Counted from the stretch's first letter, positions 41,536 to 51,963 are shown. The stretch: 64,000 bases of DNA from Emiliania huxleyi CCMP1516 (GCF_000372725.1 NW_005201318.1:231016-295015); one strand, 5' to 3'. Notes: a model not told the origin generated them from the sequence alone. Translations and numbers: made by a program.

Positions 41536-41699
41536 GAGGCACTCCCACGCCTCTCGGGGTTCGTTTAGTCGGGCCCCGAGTGCGAGTCTGCTGGGGCGAG
41601 CCTTGGCGATCAGCGTTCAGCTGTTCCCACACTCGGGCGCGCGCGAAGAGGTGTGAAGACGGGGTTGTGCGATTACGTGAAACTCAGAGCCCAACGACA

Positions 41700-43814
41700 A
41701 TGCCCGCCTCGCGCTCCCGCGCCAACGCCGCGCTCCGCACGCCGCCGCCGCCGTCTGCTGACAGCGCGCCGGGTGGTGAAGTCCCAAAGAACGTCCTCAA
41801 GGCGGCTGAGGACGGCCGTGTGGGACCGGTGCGATCGTGGCTGAATGACGGCGGGAAAGCCAACAATCTCGCTGAGCTACCCTCTCAGGTCAGCGGCCGC
41901 ACGGTTCCATACACCCTGCTGATCCTCGCCGCACAGAGTGGGCACGCGCAGATTGTCGAGCTCCTCCTGAAGCGTGGCGCGGACATCAACCTGCAGAACA
42001 GTTGCGGCACCACTGCGCTCAACGCTGCCGCCTTCCGTGGCCGCGAGCGGGTGGTGGAGATGCTGCTGCAGCACGGAGCGGAGATGGGGACGGCGCTGGT
42101 ATTTTCCGCCCAGGGTGGACAAGAGCGGGCGGTCGACCTGCTGCTGCGGCGTGGCGCGGAGATCGACCTGCAAGACATGAACGGTGGCACCGCGCTGATT
42201 CTCGCCGCCTGCTTCAACCGCCCCGCCGTCGTTCTCCGCCTGCTGCGGGCGGGCGCGGACATGACGTTGCGCGATGCGGCGGGCAGGACGGCGCTACAGA
42301 TTGCCAAGGAGGACGGCCACGCCGAGTGCTTCCAGGCCTTCAAGACGTATCTCGGGGAGGTGGCTTCGCGCCGGAGCAAGGCACCATCGGCAGGCGGCGC
42401 AGTGGCGGTGGGTGCGAGTGCCGCGGCCTCTGCTCCGAGCGGCGAGGGAGGCGCGGAGGTCGAGCCGAGCGGCGGGGCGGTGCATAAGGAGGTTTTGGAC
42501 GCGGCTGAGCGAGGCGATGAGGAGGCGGTGCTGGCGTGGCTCGACGGCGGCGGGCAGGTCGACGCGGCGTTCGAGTTCGTCTTTTCGGACGGCCCTGAGA
42601 GCGGCATGACGCTGCTGATGCTCGCAATGATCTGCGGCCGCGAGGGGCTGGCCGAGGTGCTGCTCCAGCGCGGCGCGGATGTCTCGTTGCAGACCAGCAA
42701 TGGCGCCACCGCGCTGATGGGCGCCGCCGTGAATGGCCACGAGAAGCTGGTCGAGATGGCGTTGCGGCACGGCGCGGTGATCGACCAGCGAAACGAGTTG
42801 GGCAACACTGCACTAATAAACGCCGCCGGCAGAGGCCACAAGCAGACTGTCGACTCGTTGATCCGGCACGGCGCGGACATCGACGTCCAGTGCAACAACG
42901 GCGACACCGCACTGAGTCGGGCCGCTTTCTACGGCCAGCCCGCCGCCCTTCTCTGCTTGCTGCGGGCGGGCGCAGACGTGACACTGTGCAGTGCAGATGG
43001 CAAGACCGCGCTGCAGTGGGCCAAGCACAAGGGCCACACTGAGTGCGTGCGCGCCCTCGAGGAGCATGCGGCGGCCGAGAAGGCGGCGGAGAAGGCGGCG
43101 GCGGAGGCGGCGTGGGCCGCGGGAGCGGCGGAGAGGGCGGCGCAGAGGGCGGCGGAGGAGAAGGAGGCGGCGCGGCACGCCGAGGAGCTGCTGGCGGAGG
43201 TCGAGGCGGAGAAGCGCGCCAAGGGCAAGAAGAACAAGAAGAAGAAGAAGAAGGGCGGCGGGGCGGGCGGGGCGGGGCCGTCGCAGGAGCCCGAGGAGGT
43301 TGCCGAGGCGCCGTCGGAGGCAGCCGCAGCCGAGGCGGCGAAGAAGGCCGAGGAGGCGAGGCTTCTCCTGCTTCTCGAGACGCTCACCGAGGAGAGGATG
43401 CGGCTCGGCATCACGGCGGAGAGCCAGGCCGCTGCGTCGGCCGAGGTGGCCGAGGCGGCACGCTTGGACGCTGAGGCGGACGCGGCGGAGGAGGAGGCGG
43501 AGGAGGAGGCGGAGGCGGAGGCGGCGGCCGTGGCGGCGCTGGCTGTGGCCAAGGCTGTACGGGCGGAGTCCAGGGCGGCGCAGGCGGAGGCCAGGGCGGC
43601 GATGGACGAGGTCGTGGCGGCACTTGAGGAGGCCAAGGGGGCGGTGGAGAAGGCCACGGTGGCGATGGAGAAGGCCACGGCGGCGCGTGAGGGGGACGAG
43701 ACGGCGTTTGAGGAGGCTGCGGCCGCTGCCGAGGCAAGGGGTGCTGCTGCTGCCGCTGCGAGGGTCAGGGCGACCGCCGCCAGGATGGCAGCGGAGGCGG
43801 CCCAGCGCTCATAG
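41700..43814 (+). CDS. Ankyrin-repeat protein with Ala/Glu coiled coil
   Basis: Intronless, 704 residues from the ATG at 41700. The first ankyrin array (about residues 50-220; ILAAQSGHAQIVELLLKRGAD, ERVVEMLLQHGAE) and the second (about 265-460; GREGLAEVLLQRGADVSLQ) are separated by a low-complexity linker. The remainder is Ala/Glu/Lys-rich and helical, with a basic patch KGKKNKKKKKKGGG near 517. Many units share wording with the large ankyrin-kinase-RING gene 2 kb away (FNRPAVVxRLLRAGAD, TALQ-AKExGHAEC), so the two are probably local duplicates. The role is unknown; it is a likely protein-interaction scaffold. Confidence 0.88.
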   Translation: MPASRSRANAALRTPPPPSADSAPGGEVPKNVLKAAEDGRVGPVRSWLNDGGKANNLAELPSQVSGRTVPYTLLILAAQSGHAQIVELLLKRGADINLQNSCGTTALNAAAFRGRERVVEMLLQHGAEMGTALVFSAQGGQERAVDLLLRRGAEIDLQDMNGGTALILAACFNRPAVVLRLLRAGADMTLRDAAGRTALQIAKEDGHAECFQAFKTYLGEVASRRSKAPSAGGAVAVGASAAASAPSGEGGAEVEPSGGAVHKEVLDAAERGDEEAVLAWLDGGGQVDAAFEFVFSDGPESGMTLLMLAMICGREGLAEVLLQRGADVSLQTSNGATALMGAAVNGHEKLVEMALRHGAVIDQRNELGNTALINAAGRGHKQTVDSLIRHGADIDVQCNNGDTALSRAAFYGQPAALLCLLRAGADVTLCSADGKTALQWAKHKGHTECVRALEEHAAAEKAAEKAAAEAAWAAGAAERAAQRAAEEKEAARHAEELLAEVEAEKRAKGKKNKKKKKKGGGAGGAGPSQEPEEVAEAPSEAAAAEAAKKAEEARLLLLLETLTEERMRLGITAESQAAASAEVAEAARLDAEADAAEEEAEEEAEAEAAAVAALAVAKAVRAESRAAQAEARAAMDEVVAALEEAKGAVEKATVAMEKATAAREGDETAFEEAAAAAEARGAAAAAARVRATAARMAAEAAQRS

Positions 43815-44603
43815 CGCTGCTCGCGCGTGGCGACCACCCTGCGGACTCTCTGGGTGGAGCTTGGGAGCTTCCGTCGAGGACACGCTCGCCGGAGGGTCAT
43901 CATGCACCACTGCTATGTGTGCTGGGGTGTTGTCGCTGTTCGCTTGAGACGGGGAGGGAGGGGGGGAAGCGGGGGGGTTGGTGCCTTGTGGGGTAAACTC
44001 CGCGCGCGGACCGAGGTGCTCGCCGCGCGGGGAGAGCCGGACACTGTGAGCCGCGCGCGCGGGGCCGGCCGGGGGGGGATCACGTGGGCGGGGACAGACT
44101 CAGCTACCTTTTCGTTTTGCGCGTGGAGATCTATTGAGATCAAAGAAAGAAATGTAGGGCCCAAAATCGTGAGGACAGATCTACACTCTCCCTCTGAGTC
44201 AAAGACAGTCACCGACCTCTGTACTGACTCCTGTCTGTCTCTCTACGGTACGAACTCAAAAAAAGCAGGGCTGGAGATGTAGCGAGTTCTCTCTACACGT
44301 TCAAGAAGTCACACAGTAGACGAGACTGCGCGGGATGGCGAATGCGCGCAAACGGCAAACCGCTCACGTGACGAGAAATGCACACACACACACACAAACT
44401 GAGTAGCGAGCACAGCACACGTGCAGCACAAAAACCACAATCACAGACACAGTTCACACAAAGAACACGGTCGGCGGACCGGGACGACACGAGGTGCCAC
44501 AGATGGGCTGCGGGGCGACATGCACATGGAAAGATCGCGCCACTCCGGTGTCAACGATCGCATATACAGTGTGTGTAACACAAAGTACAAGGTCGCGATT
44601 GTT
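43815..44603. other. Intergenic, no gene found
   Basis: Contains a (CA)n run near 44380-44394. No supported gene. Confidence 0.5.
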
Positions 44604-45808
44604 CTAGATGCCGAGCTCGTCCCCCTCTGGGCCATGATCTCCGCCGCCGCTCCACGCCCTGACGAGCGCGCCCTCCTTGTCCGGCCGCGCCCTGGCCCCG
44701 CGCCGCGCCTCATCGTACTGCTGCCTGGTGAACTTTGGCCCGCGCAGGTACTGCTTCGCCGAGGTGAGCGGGCACGCCATCTCGCTCGCGCCGCCCGAAG
44801 GCCGGGCCTCCTTGACGGCGCGCGGGTCGACGGTCTCGCGGATGTACGACTGCAGCAGCTTGACAAACCCGCCCTTTGCCTTGCCGCCCTTGGCCTCGGA
44901 GCCGCCGGTGCCCTTGACGTGCAGCGGGCTCTTGCTTGGCGGCCCGCGCGCCGGATCGCCCTCCAACTCGCGGGCAAACGAGACGAGGTACATCCCGGCG
45001 AGCGAGATGTGCTCGCGCCGCCACGCACGCAGCGACGCGACCGCGCGCGTGTACGGCCCGCGGTCGAGGGCGGGGTGCGCGTCGAAGAAGGCGCGGAGGC
45101 TGACGGCGGGCTCGGCCGTGAAGCGCTCGACGAAGCGGCGCTGCGAGGCGGGCATGAGGCGGCGCTGCTCTCGCAGGAAGGGCTCCTCGTGCGTCAGTCC
45201 GAGGATCGCGTCGAGGACGTGCCAGCTCCCCTGCTGCCCCGCGTTCGCGCCGGGGATGCCGCCGAGCACAACCGACGTGAGCGCGTCCGCGGTGCCCTCG
45301 ACGCCCGAGAAGGTGAGGCCGGTGGGCAGGTGCGAGCGCGAGAACTCAGACGAGGACTGCCACCCCTCAAAGTAGCGCCGAAATATGAGGAAGTCGTGCG
45401 GGTCGAGCCGCTCGAACATGCGGCCCATCACGAGGCGTGCGTCGTCGAGCCGCGACGCCAGATCGTCGCAAAACTCGGCGGCAGCCCGCGCGTGCGCCGG
45501 GTCCACCGCCGTGTCTGGGCCTATACCGCCCGTGTACTGCGGCAGGATCTCCTCGCGCAGGAGCAGCGCCCGGCCCATGAGCGGATCGAGCAGCCGGAGG
45601 ACGGCTCCCTGGATGACGCTGAACCAGCGCTCGTGAACTCGAGATGGATCAGGTCTGGGTCGGCCGTGCTGTCGCCGCCAGCTCCAACCATATTCCACAT
45701 GATGACTGCGTCAGTGTAGACTGGCTCGCAGCCAAGCGCCTTGGCGACGTGCCAGTACGGCGCGGCAATCGTGCGCGGCAGCACTCGCTGGAGCTGCGGC
45801 TCGGTCAT
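44604..45808 (-). CDS. Indoleamine 2,3-dioxygenase-like haem protein (one frame break)
   Basis: An ATG at 45808 starts MTEPQLQRVLPRTIAAPYWH, continuing to DLIHLEF at about 45640. The next segment, ERWFSVIQGAVLRLLDPLM, is in another frame. One missing base in CTCGAGTTC(C)ACGAGCGC at about 45638 explains it, and there is no room for an intron. The rest matches the IDO family: FLIFRRYFEGWQ, EPFLREQRRLMPASQRRFVE, then SLRAWRREHISLAGMYLV with the proximal haem-ligand His, and GTGGSEAKGG...LLQSYIRETV for the GTGG loop. IDO opens the indole ring of tryptophan in the kynurenine route. The break is either a real inactivating deletion or a sequencing error; the intact codon use elsewhere favours a recent event or an error. 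Confidence 0.8.
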
Positions 45809-45897
45809 ATTGGCCGCTACACGCTCTGGACCTCCTGCACGGGTGGATTTTCTTTCTTTGTCAATTGTTACACGCAATTGTGGCGCTTTCTCTAGGT

Positions 45898-48800
45898 TTA
45901 CCAACCGCCCCGCCCCACGCCCCGCCCGCCCCGCCCGCCCCTCCCGCCCCGCCCACCGCGTCCGCCGCGTCCGCGCCTGCCGACTGCCGGCATAGCGCCG
46001 CCGGCCGGCGGAGGGTTCGGCACCGCGCGAGGAGACTGGTAGACAAAGGTCGTCTGCGCCGCCACGCATGCTCCAGTGTCGACGATCGGCAGCGCCGGAC
46101 GGCGGCAGGCCGGGCAGTTGGTGTCGCGCTCCAGCACGCGCGGCGCACATGCCTCGCAGTACAGCGCGTGGCCGCACGCGAATCGAACCGAGCGAGGCGC
46201 GTCGTAGCAGAGGTCACACTGGCGCTCCTCGGCCCCAGCCGTCTCCTCCACCGCCCCCGCCGCCTCGACCAGCGCCTCCAGCCTCGGCAGCGCCTCCGCG
46301 AGCGGCATCCGCCTCTTCTTCCGAACGAACGCCAGCCCGACCACGAGCCGCGCCAGCTCCTCGGCCTGCGCCTCCGACCAGCCCGCGTCGGCCGCCGCGA
46401 TGCTCTCCGCCGTGTCGGGCTCCTCCAGCGCATCATCGCACGCGCTGAGCAAGCCGAGAGCGCCGCGGCCGGTCAGGGCGACGAGCAGCGTGATGCCGAG
46501 CGCGAAGCCGTCAGTGAGCTGCGAAGCCTGGCCGTCGTTGAGGATGATCTGGTCAATGTAGCCGGGCTTGCCAAAGAGGCGCTGCGTCGACAGGTGCGAG
46601 ACCTGTCCGCCGGCCGTTGCCTCTGCCGCGCGCGCGAGGCCCACGTCGGCGAGGTAGCCGTTGCCGCGCTCGTCGAGCAAGATGTTGCCCGCCGAGACGT
46701 CGCGGTGCAGGATCATCGGAGAGAGCGTGTGCAAGTAATGCAGCGCTCTCGCCGCGTCGCGCAGGACGCGGAGCCGTGCGGCGGCGGAGAGCGGCGAAGG
46801 CGGCGTCTCGAAGCCGAGCATGCGGAGCCGCTGCAGCGCGGCTGGCGAGCGGTAGAGGCGGTCCTCGAGGCTGCCGCCGCGGCAGAGGGGGTAGACGAGG
46901 CACGCTCTCGCCGGCGCCAAGCAGACGCCGAGCAGAGGGAGCAGGGACGGGTGGCACGCCGCGCTGAGCGTACGCACCTCGCTCTGCAGCTCGGCGAGGC
47001 CTTGGGCGCCGACACCGACCAGCGCCGTCTTGACCGCGAACCCGCAAGCGACGCGCGGAAGCGACGGCAGCGCGTCGGCGCGGTAGACGCGCCCAAAGCC
47101 TCCCTCGCCCACCTTGCGCGCCTCGGCAAAGCCGTCGGTCGCCGCGATGAGCTCGTCGAGAGGGACGGCGGCGGGCGGCGCGGCGGCGGCGGCGAGGGCG
47201 GCAACACTCGCCGCCGCCTTCGCCGCCTCCGCCGCCGCTGCCGCCGCCTCCGCCGCCTCTTGAGCCTCCGCTGCCTCTCGAGCCTCCGCCGCCGCCACGG
47301 CCGCCACTGCCGCCTCTACAGCCGCCGCCTCCGCCTCCGCCTCCGCCGCCGCCACCTCCGCCGCCTCCGCCTCCGCCCTCAACCTCGCCTCTTCCCTCTC
47401 CCTTGCAGCCTCCTCCCTTGCCCTCGCCTCTGCCTCCTCCCTAGCCCGCGACGCGGCCTCCGCCTCCTCCGCCGCCCGCGCCGCCGCATCCGCCTCCTCC
47501 GCCGCCCTCGCTACCGCCGCCGCCTGCCTCGCCGCCGCCTTCTCCTCCTTCTGTCGCTGCCGCTTCAGCGCCCTGGCCTCGCGGGTCCTGCGCTCCGCCA
47601 TCTCGTCGCGCAGCCGCCGCGCCGCCCGCAGCGCCTCCGAGCCGTCGGCGGCGTCGGTGTTCGCGTTGATCGCCGCCCTGAGCGCCTCGAGATCGGCGTC
47701 GCCTCGACCGCACGCCTCAACCGCCTCGCGCAGCGCCGCCTCGGCAGCATCGCGCGCCTCCGCCGCCTCCGCAGCCGCTGCCGCCTCGCGTGCGGCCGCC
47801 GCGGCCTGTTCGGCTGATTCTGCGACCACCGTCTCCCTCTCCGCCTCTGCTGTGGTCGACGAGTGCTCCTCGAAGGCGCGCACGCACTCGGCGTTGCCCT
47901 CCTCCTTGGCAACCTGCAGCGCCGTCTTGCCGCTTTCAGAGCGCACCGCCGTGTCTGCACCCGCCCGCAGAAAGCGCCGCACGACGGCGGGGCGGTTGAG
48001 GAGGGCGGCGTACATCAGCGCGGTAGCGCCGTCGCTGTCCCGCAAGTTGACCTCAGCGCCGCGCCGTACCAGCAAGTCGACCACCTGCTCGTGGCCTTGG
48101 TCGGCGGCGTGCATCAGCGCGTTCCAGCCTTTGCTACTCTGCAGGTTGACCTCAGCGCCGCGCCGCATCAGCAAGTCGACCACCTGCTCGTGGCCTTGGT
48201 CGGCGGCGGCCATCAGCGCGGTGCCGCCGCCGCTGGCCGGCAGGTTGATCTCAGCGCCGCGCCGCATCAGCAAGTCGACCACCTGCTCGTGGCCCTGGCC
48301 GGCGGCGATCATCAGCGCGGTGTCGCCGTCGCTGCTCTGCTGGTTGACCTCTGCGCCGCGCTGCAGCAGCAACTCGACCAGCCGCTCCTGGCCGTGGCCG
48401 GCGGCGCCCATCAGCAGCGTGAAGCCGCTCACGCCGGCTCTCTCGTACGTCGCGTTGACCCGCCCGCCGCCCTCGAGCCACGCCAGCACCGCCGCCTCCT
48501 CGCCTCGCTCAGCCGCTGTCACGACCGCGTCGGAGACTGCCGCGGCACCGCCTGACACTGGCTCCGCCGCTGCCGGCGACAGATTACCCGGCCGCACTCG
48601 CACGCTCTCGCCGCCGCCCTCGAGCGCCACCGCGTACCGCCCGCCCTCGAAGCTCCGCGCCACGCCCCACCGCCCGTTCAGCTCGGGGCGGGCAGAGAGC
48701 CCGCCGAGCACGACTCGCTGGCCGAGGAGCGGCGCGTCCTCAGCTGCTGCCGCTGCCGCGCCCGAGGAAGCGCGGTCGGCCCCTACCCGGCCCTCCGCAG

Positions 48801-51800
48801 CCGCCGCCGCTGCCTTAGTCAAGATCTTGACGCACGCGGCGTTGCCCTTCTCCTTGGCAACCTGCAGCGCCGTCATGCCGCTTTCAGAGCGCACCGCCGT
48901 GTCTGCGCCCGCCCGCAGCAAGCGCTGCACGACGGTGGGGCGGTTGAAGAAGGCGGCGATCATCAGCGCGGTGCCGCCGGTGCTGTGCTGCAGGTTGACC
49001 TCAGCGCCGTGCCGAATCAGCAGCTCGACCACCCGCTCGTGGCCTTGGTCGGCGGCGAACATCAGCGCGGTCCAGCCGTCGCTGTTCTGCTGGTTGACAT
49101 CAGCCCCACGCCGCAGCAGCAGCTCGACCACCTGCTCGTGGCCGTTGTTGGCGGCGAACATCAGCGCGGAGGAGCCGTCGCTGTCCTGGAGGTTGATCTC
49201 CGCGCCGTGCTGCAGCAGCAGCTCGACCACCCGATCGCGGCCGTGGCCGGCGGCGCCGATCAGCAGCGTGATGCCGCTAGTCTCGCCTCTCTCGTACGTC
49301 GCGTCGACCCGCCCGCCACCGTCAAGCCACTCCAGCACCGCCTCCTCCTCGCCTCGCTCCGCCGCTGCGATGACCGCATCGGGGGCTGCCACGCCACCGC
49401 TCGGCGCCCGCCTCGCCGCCACCGCTGGAGATAGCGTCTTCGCGGCTCTCGATCCAGCCGAGGAAACGCCGCCTGCGGATTCGCCGCCGGCTGCCGTCGC
49501 CGTGGGCCGTCCCGCCACCACCTCCTGGACGTGCTTCTTGAAGGCATCGACGCACTCGGCGTGGCCCTCCTGCTTGGCCATCTGCAGCCCCGTCATGCCG
49601 TTTGCATTGCGCGCCGCCGTGTCTGCGCCCGCCTGCAGCAAGCGCCTCACAACGGCGGGGCGGTTGAAGACGGCGGCGAGCATCAGCGCGGTGGAGCCGT
49701 CGCTGCTCTGCAGGTTGATCTCCGCGCCGCGCCGTATCAGCAAGTCGACCACCCGCTCGCGGCCGTGGAGGGCGGCGCCCATCAGCGCGGTGCCGCCGTC
49801 GCTGTCCTGCTTGTTGATCTCCGCGCCGCGCTGCAGCAGCAGCTCGACCACCCGCTCGTGGCCGCTGCGGGCGGCGCCCAGCAGCAGCGTGAGGCCGCTC
49901 ACCTCGCCTCTCTCGTACGTCGCGTTGACCCGCCCGCCGCCTTCGAGCCATGCCAGCAGCGCCTCCTCGTCGCCTCGCACAGCCGCTGCGAGGATCTCAT
50001 CGGAGACTGCCGCGGCACCGCTCGACGCCCGCTCCGCCGCCGCCGGCGACAGATTACCCGGCCGCACTCGCACGCTCTCGCCGCCACCCTCAAGCGCCAC
50101 CGCGTACCGGCCGCCCTCGAAGCTCTGAGCCACGCCCCGCTGCCCGTTCAGCTCGGGGCGGGAGGAGAGCCCGCCGAGCACGACGCGCTGGCCGAGCAGC
50201 GGCGCGTCCTCAGCTGCCGCTGCCGCGCCCGAGGAAGCGCCGTCCGCCCCTGCCCGGCCCTCAGCAGCCGCCGCCGCTGCCTCAGTCAAGAAACTGACGC
50301 ACTCGGCGTTGCCCTTCTTCTTGGCCGTCTGCAGCGCCGTCATGCCGCTTTCAGAGCGCACCGCCGTGTCTGCGCCCGCCCGCAGCAAGCGCCGCACGAC
50401 GGCGGGGCGGTTGAAGAAGGCGGCGATCATCAGCGCGGTGGCGCCGCTGTCCTGCAGGTTGACATCAGCGCCGCGCCGTATCAGCAGCTCGACCACCCGC
50501 TCGTGGCCTTCCTGGGCGGCGACCATCAGCGCGGTGGAGCCGTCGCTGCTCTGGTTGATCTCAGCGCCGCGCTGCAGCAGCAAGTCAACCACTCGCTCGT
50601 GGCCCCCTTGGGCGGCGGCCATCAGCGCGGTGACGCCGATGCTGTTATGCAGGTTGAGCTCAGCGCCGTGCCGAAGGAGCAAGTCGACCACCCGCTCGTG
50701 GCCGTACACGGCGGCGCCCATCAGCAGCGTGAGGCCGCTCACCTCGCCGCTCTTGTACGTCGCGTCGACCCGCCCGCCGTCCTCGAGCCACGCCAGCACC
50801 GCCGCCTCCTCGCCTCCCTCAGCCGCTGCGATGACCGCATCGGAGACTGCCACGCCACCGCTCGACGCCCGCCCCGCCGCCACTGCTGGAGATAGCGTCT
50901 CCGCGACTCTCGATCCAGCCGAGGAAACGCCGCCGGAGGAAGCGCCGCCTGCGCCTTCGCCGCCGGCTGCCGTCGCTGCGGGCCGTCCCGCCACCACCGC
51001 CTCCTGGACGTGCTTCTTGAAGGCCTCGACGCACTCGGCGTGGCCCTCTTGCTTGGCAAGCTGCAGCGCCGTCTTGCCGTTTGCATCGCGCGCCGCCGTG
51101 TCTGCGCCCGCCCGCAGCAAGCGCCGCACGACGGCGGGGCAGTTGAAGACGGCGGCGAGCATCAGCGCGGTGCAGCCGTTGCTACTCTGCAGGTTGATCT
51201 CCGCGCCGTGCCGAAGCAGCAGCTCGACCACCCGATCGTGGCCGTTGCCGGCGGCGTCCATCAGCAGCGTGAGGCCGATGTTACTCTGCAGGTTGATCTC
51301 AGCGCCGTGCTGCAGGAGCAAGTCAACCACTCGCTCGTGGTCGGCGGCGGCCATCAGCGCGGTGCAGCCGATGCTGTTCTGCAGGTTGATGTCCGCGCCG
51401 TGCTGCAGCAGCAACTCGACCACCCGCTCGTGGCCGTAGAAGGCGGCGCCGATCAGCAGTGTGAGGCCGCTCACCTCGCCGCTCTCGTACGTCGCGTCGG
51501 CCCGCCCGCCGCCCTCGAGCCACGCCAGCACCGCCGCCTCCTCGCCTCGCTCAGCTGCTGCCACGACCGCGTCTGGGGCTGCCGCGCCACCGCCTGACAC
51601 TGGCTCCGCCGCCGCCAGCGACAGATTACCTGGCCGCACCCGCACGCTCTCGCCGCCGCCCTCGAGCGCCACCGCGTACCGCCCGCCCTCGAAGCTCCGC
51701 GCCACGCCCCACCACCCGTTCAGCTCGGGGCGGGCAGAGAGCCCACCGAGCACGACGCGCTGGCCGAGCAGCGGGGGGGCGTCCACAGCCGCTCGGCACA

Positions 51801-51801
51801 T
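45898..51801 (-). CDS. Ankyrin - protein kinase - RING fusion protein
   Basis: One intronless frame of 1967 residues from the ATG at 51801. Three copies of a small SH3-like block (LLGQRVVLGGLS, ELNG, GGRYAVALEGGGESVRVRP) lie near residues 9, 534 and 1020. They alternate with five ankyrin arrays (about 70-290, 325-510, 600-745, 800-985, 1080-1290). An Ala/Glu/Arg coiled coil spans about 1310-1530. A Pelle/IRAK-like kinase domain follows (1550-1835): KVGEGGFGRVY, GFAVKTA, HRDVSAGNILLDE, and DVG in place of DFG. Then comes a C3HC4 RING finger (1858-1900; CDLCYDAP, CGHALYCEAC, CPAC) and an RGG tail. It could couple target recognition, phosphorylation and ubiquitination in one chain. It is tandem with the dioxygenase gene, 90 bp downstream. 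Confidence 0.92.
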   Translation of the reverse strand: MCRAAVDAPPLLGQRVVLGGLSARPELNGWWGVARSFEGGRYAVALEGGGESVRVRPGNLSLAAAEPVSGGGAAAPDAVVAAAERGEEAAVLAWLEGGGRADATYESGEVSGLTLLIGAAFYGHERVVELLLQHGADINLQNSIGCTALMAAADHERVVDLLLQHGAEINLQSNIGLTLLMDAAGNGHDRVVELLLRHGAEINLQSSNGCTALMLAAVFNCPAVVRRLLRAGADTAARDANGKTALQLAKQEGHAECVEAFKKHVQEAVVAGRPAATAAGGEGAGGASSGGVSSAGSRVAETLSPAVAAGRASSGGVAVSDAVIAAAEGGEEAAVLAWLEDGGRVDATYKSGEVSGLTLLMGAAVYGHERVVDLLLRHGAELNLHNSIGVTALMAAAQGGHERVVDLLLQRGAEINQSSDGSTALMVAAQEGHERVVELLIRRGADVNLQDSGATALMIAAFFNRPAVVRRLLRAGADTAVRSESGMTALQTAKKKGNAECVSFLTEAAAAAAEGRAGADGASSGAAAAAEDAPLLGQRVVLGGLSSRPELNGQRGVAQSFEGGRYAVALEGGGESVRVRPGNLSPAAAERASSGAAAVSDEILAAAVRGDEEALLAWLEGGGRVNATYERGEVSGLTLLLGAARSGHERVVELLLQRGAEINKQDSDGGTALMGAALHGRERVVDLLIRRGAEINLQSSDGSTALMLAAVFNRPAVVRRLLQAGADTAARNANGMTGLQMAKQEGHAECVDAFKKHVQEVVAGRPTATAAGGESAGGVSSAGSRAAKTLSPAVAARRAPSGGVAAPDAVIAAAERGEEEAVLEWLDGGGRVDATYERGETSGITLLIGAAGHGRDRVVELLLQHGAEINLQDSDGSSALMFAANNGHEQVVELLLRRGADVNQQNSDGWTALMFAADQGHERVVELLIRHGAEVNLQHSTGGTALMIAAFFNRPTVVQRLLRAGADTAVRSESGMTALQVAKEKGNAACVKILTKAAAAAAEGRVGADRASSGAAAAAAEDAPLLGQRVVLGGLSARPELNGRWGVARSFEGGRYAVALEGGGESVRVRPGNLSPAAAEPVSGGAAAVSDAVVTAAERGEEAAVLAWLEGGGRVNATYERAGVSGFTLLMGAAGHGQERLVELLLQRGAEVNQQSSDGDTALMIAAGQGHEQVVDLLMRRGAEINLPASGGGTALMAAADQGHEQVVDLLMRRGAEVNLQSSKGWNALMHAADQGHEQVVDLLVRRGAEVNLRDSDGATALMYAALLNRPAVVRRFLRAGADTAVRSESGKTALQVAKEEGNAECVRAFEEHSSTTAEAERETVVAESAEQAAAAAREAAAAAEAAEARDAAEAALREAVEACGRGDADLEALRAAINANTDAADGSEALRAARRLRDEMAERRTREARALKRQRQKEEKAAARQAAAVARAAEEADAAARAAEEAEAASRAREEAEARAREEAAREREEARLRAEAEAAEVAAAEAEAEAAAVEAAVAAVAAAEAREAAEAQEAAEAAAAAAEAAKAAASVAALAAAAAPPAAVPLDELIAATDGFAEARKVGEGGFGRVYRADALPSLPRVACGFAVKTALVGVGAQGLAELQSEVRTLSAACHPSLLPLLGVCLAPARACLVYPLCRGGSLEDRLYRSPAALQRLRMLGFETPPSPLSAAARLRVLRDAARALHYLHTLSPMILHRDVSAGNILLDERGNGYLADVGLARAAEATAGGQVSHLSTQRLFGKPGYIDQIILNDGQASQLTDGFALGITLLVALTGRGALGLLSACDDALEEPDTAESIAAADAGWSEAQAEELARLVVGLAFVRKKRRMPLAEALPRLEALVEAAGAVEETAGAEERQCDLCYDAPRSVRFACGHALYCEACAPRVLERDTNCPACRRPALPIVDTGACVAAQTTFVYQSPRAVPNPPPAGGAMPAVGRRGRGGRGGRGGRGGRGGRGVGRGGW

Positions 51802-51843
51802 GCCCGCGCCCGCGATTTCTTTTTCTTACTTTCATCTGTTTTC

Positions 51844-51963
51844 GGGGCCCACTCCCTTTGCAGCCACTCATAAAATCGTTGGGTCGCTTCAGTTCACGAA
51901 GTCCCCCCGTGGGCCGACCCTCCGATTTTATGAGAAGAGAACAAAGGGAGTGTTCGGGGCCCC
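51844..51963. mobile_element. 120-bp hairpin (MITE-like) inverted repeat
   Basis: The left arm GGGGCCCACTCCCTTTG...CTCATAAAATCG pairs with the right arm CGATTTTATGAG...CAAAGGGAGTGTTCGGGGCCCC. Each arm is about 50 bp, with a loop near 51888-51908. It lies about 45 bp upstream of the ATG of the ankyrin-kinase-RING gene. No clear target duplication could be read. It is a fold-back element or a transcribed regulatory hairpin. Confidence 0.8.
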
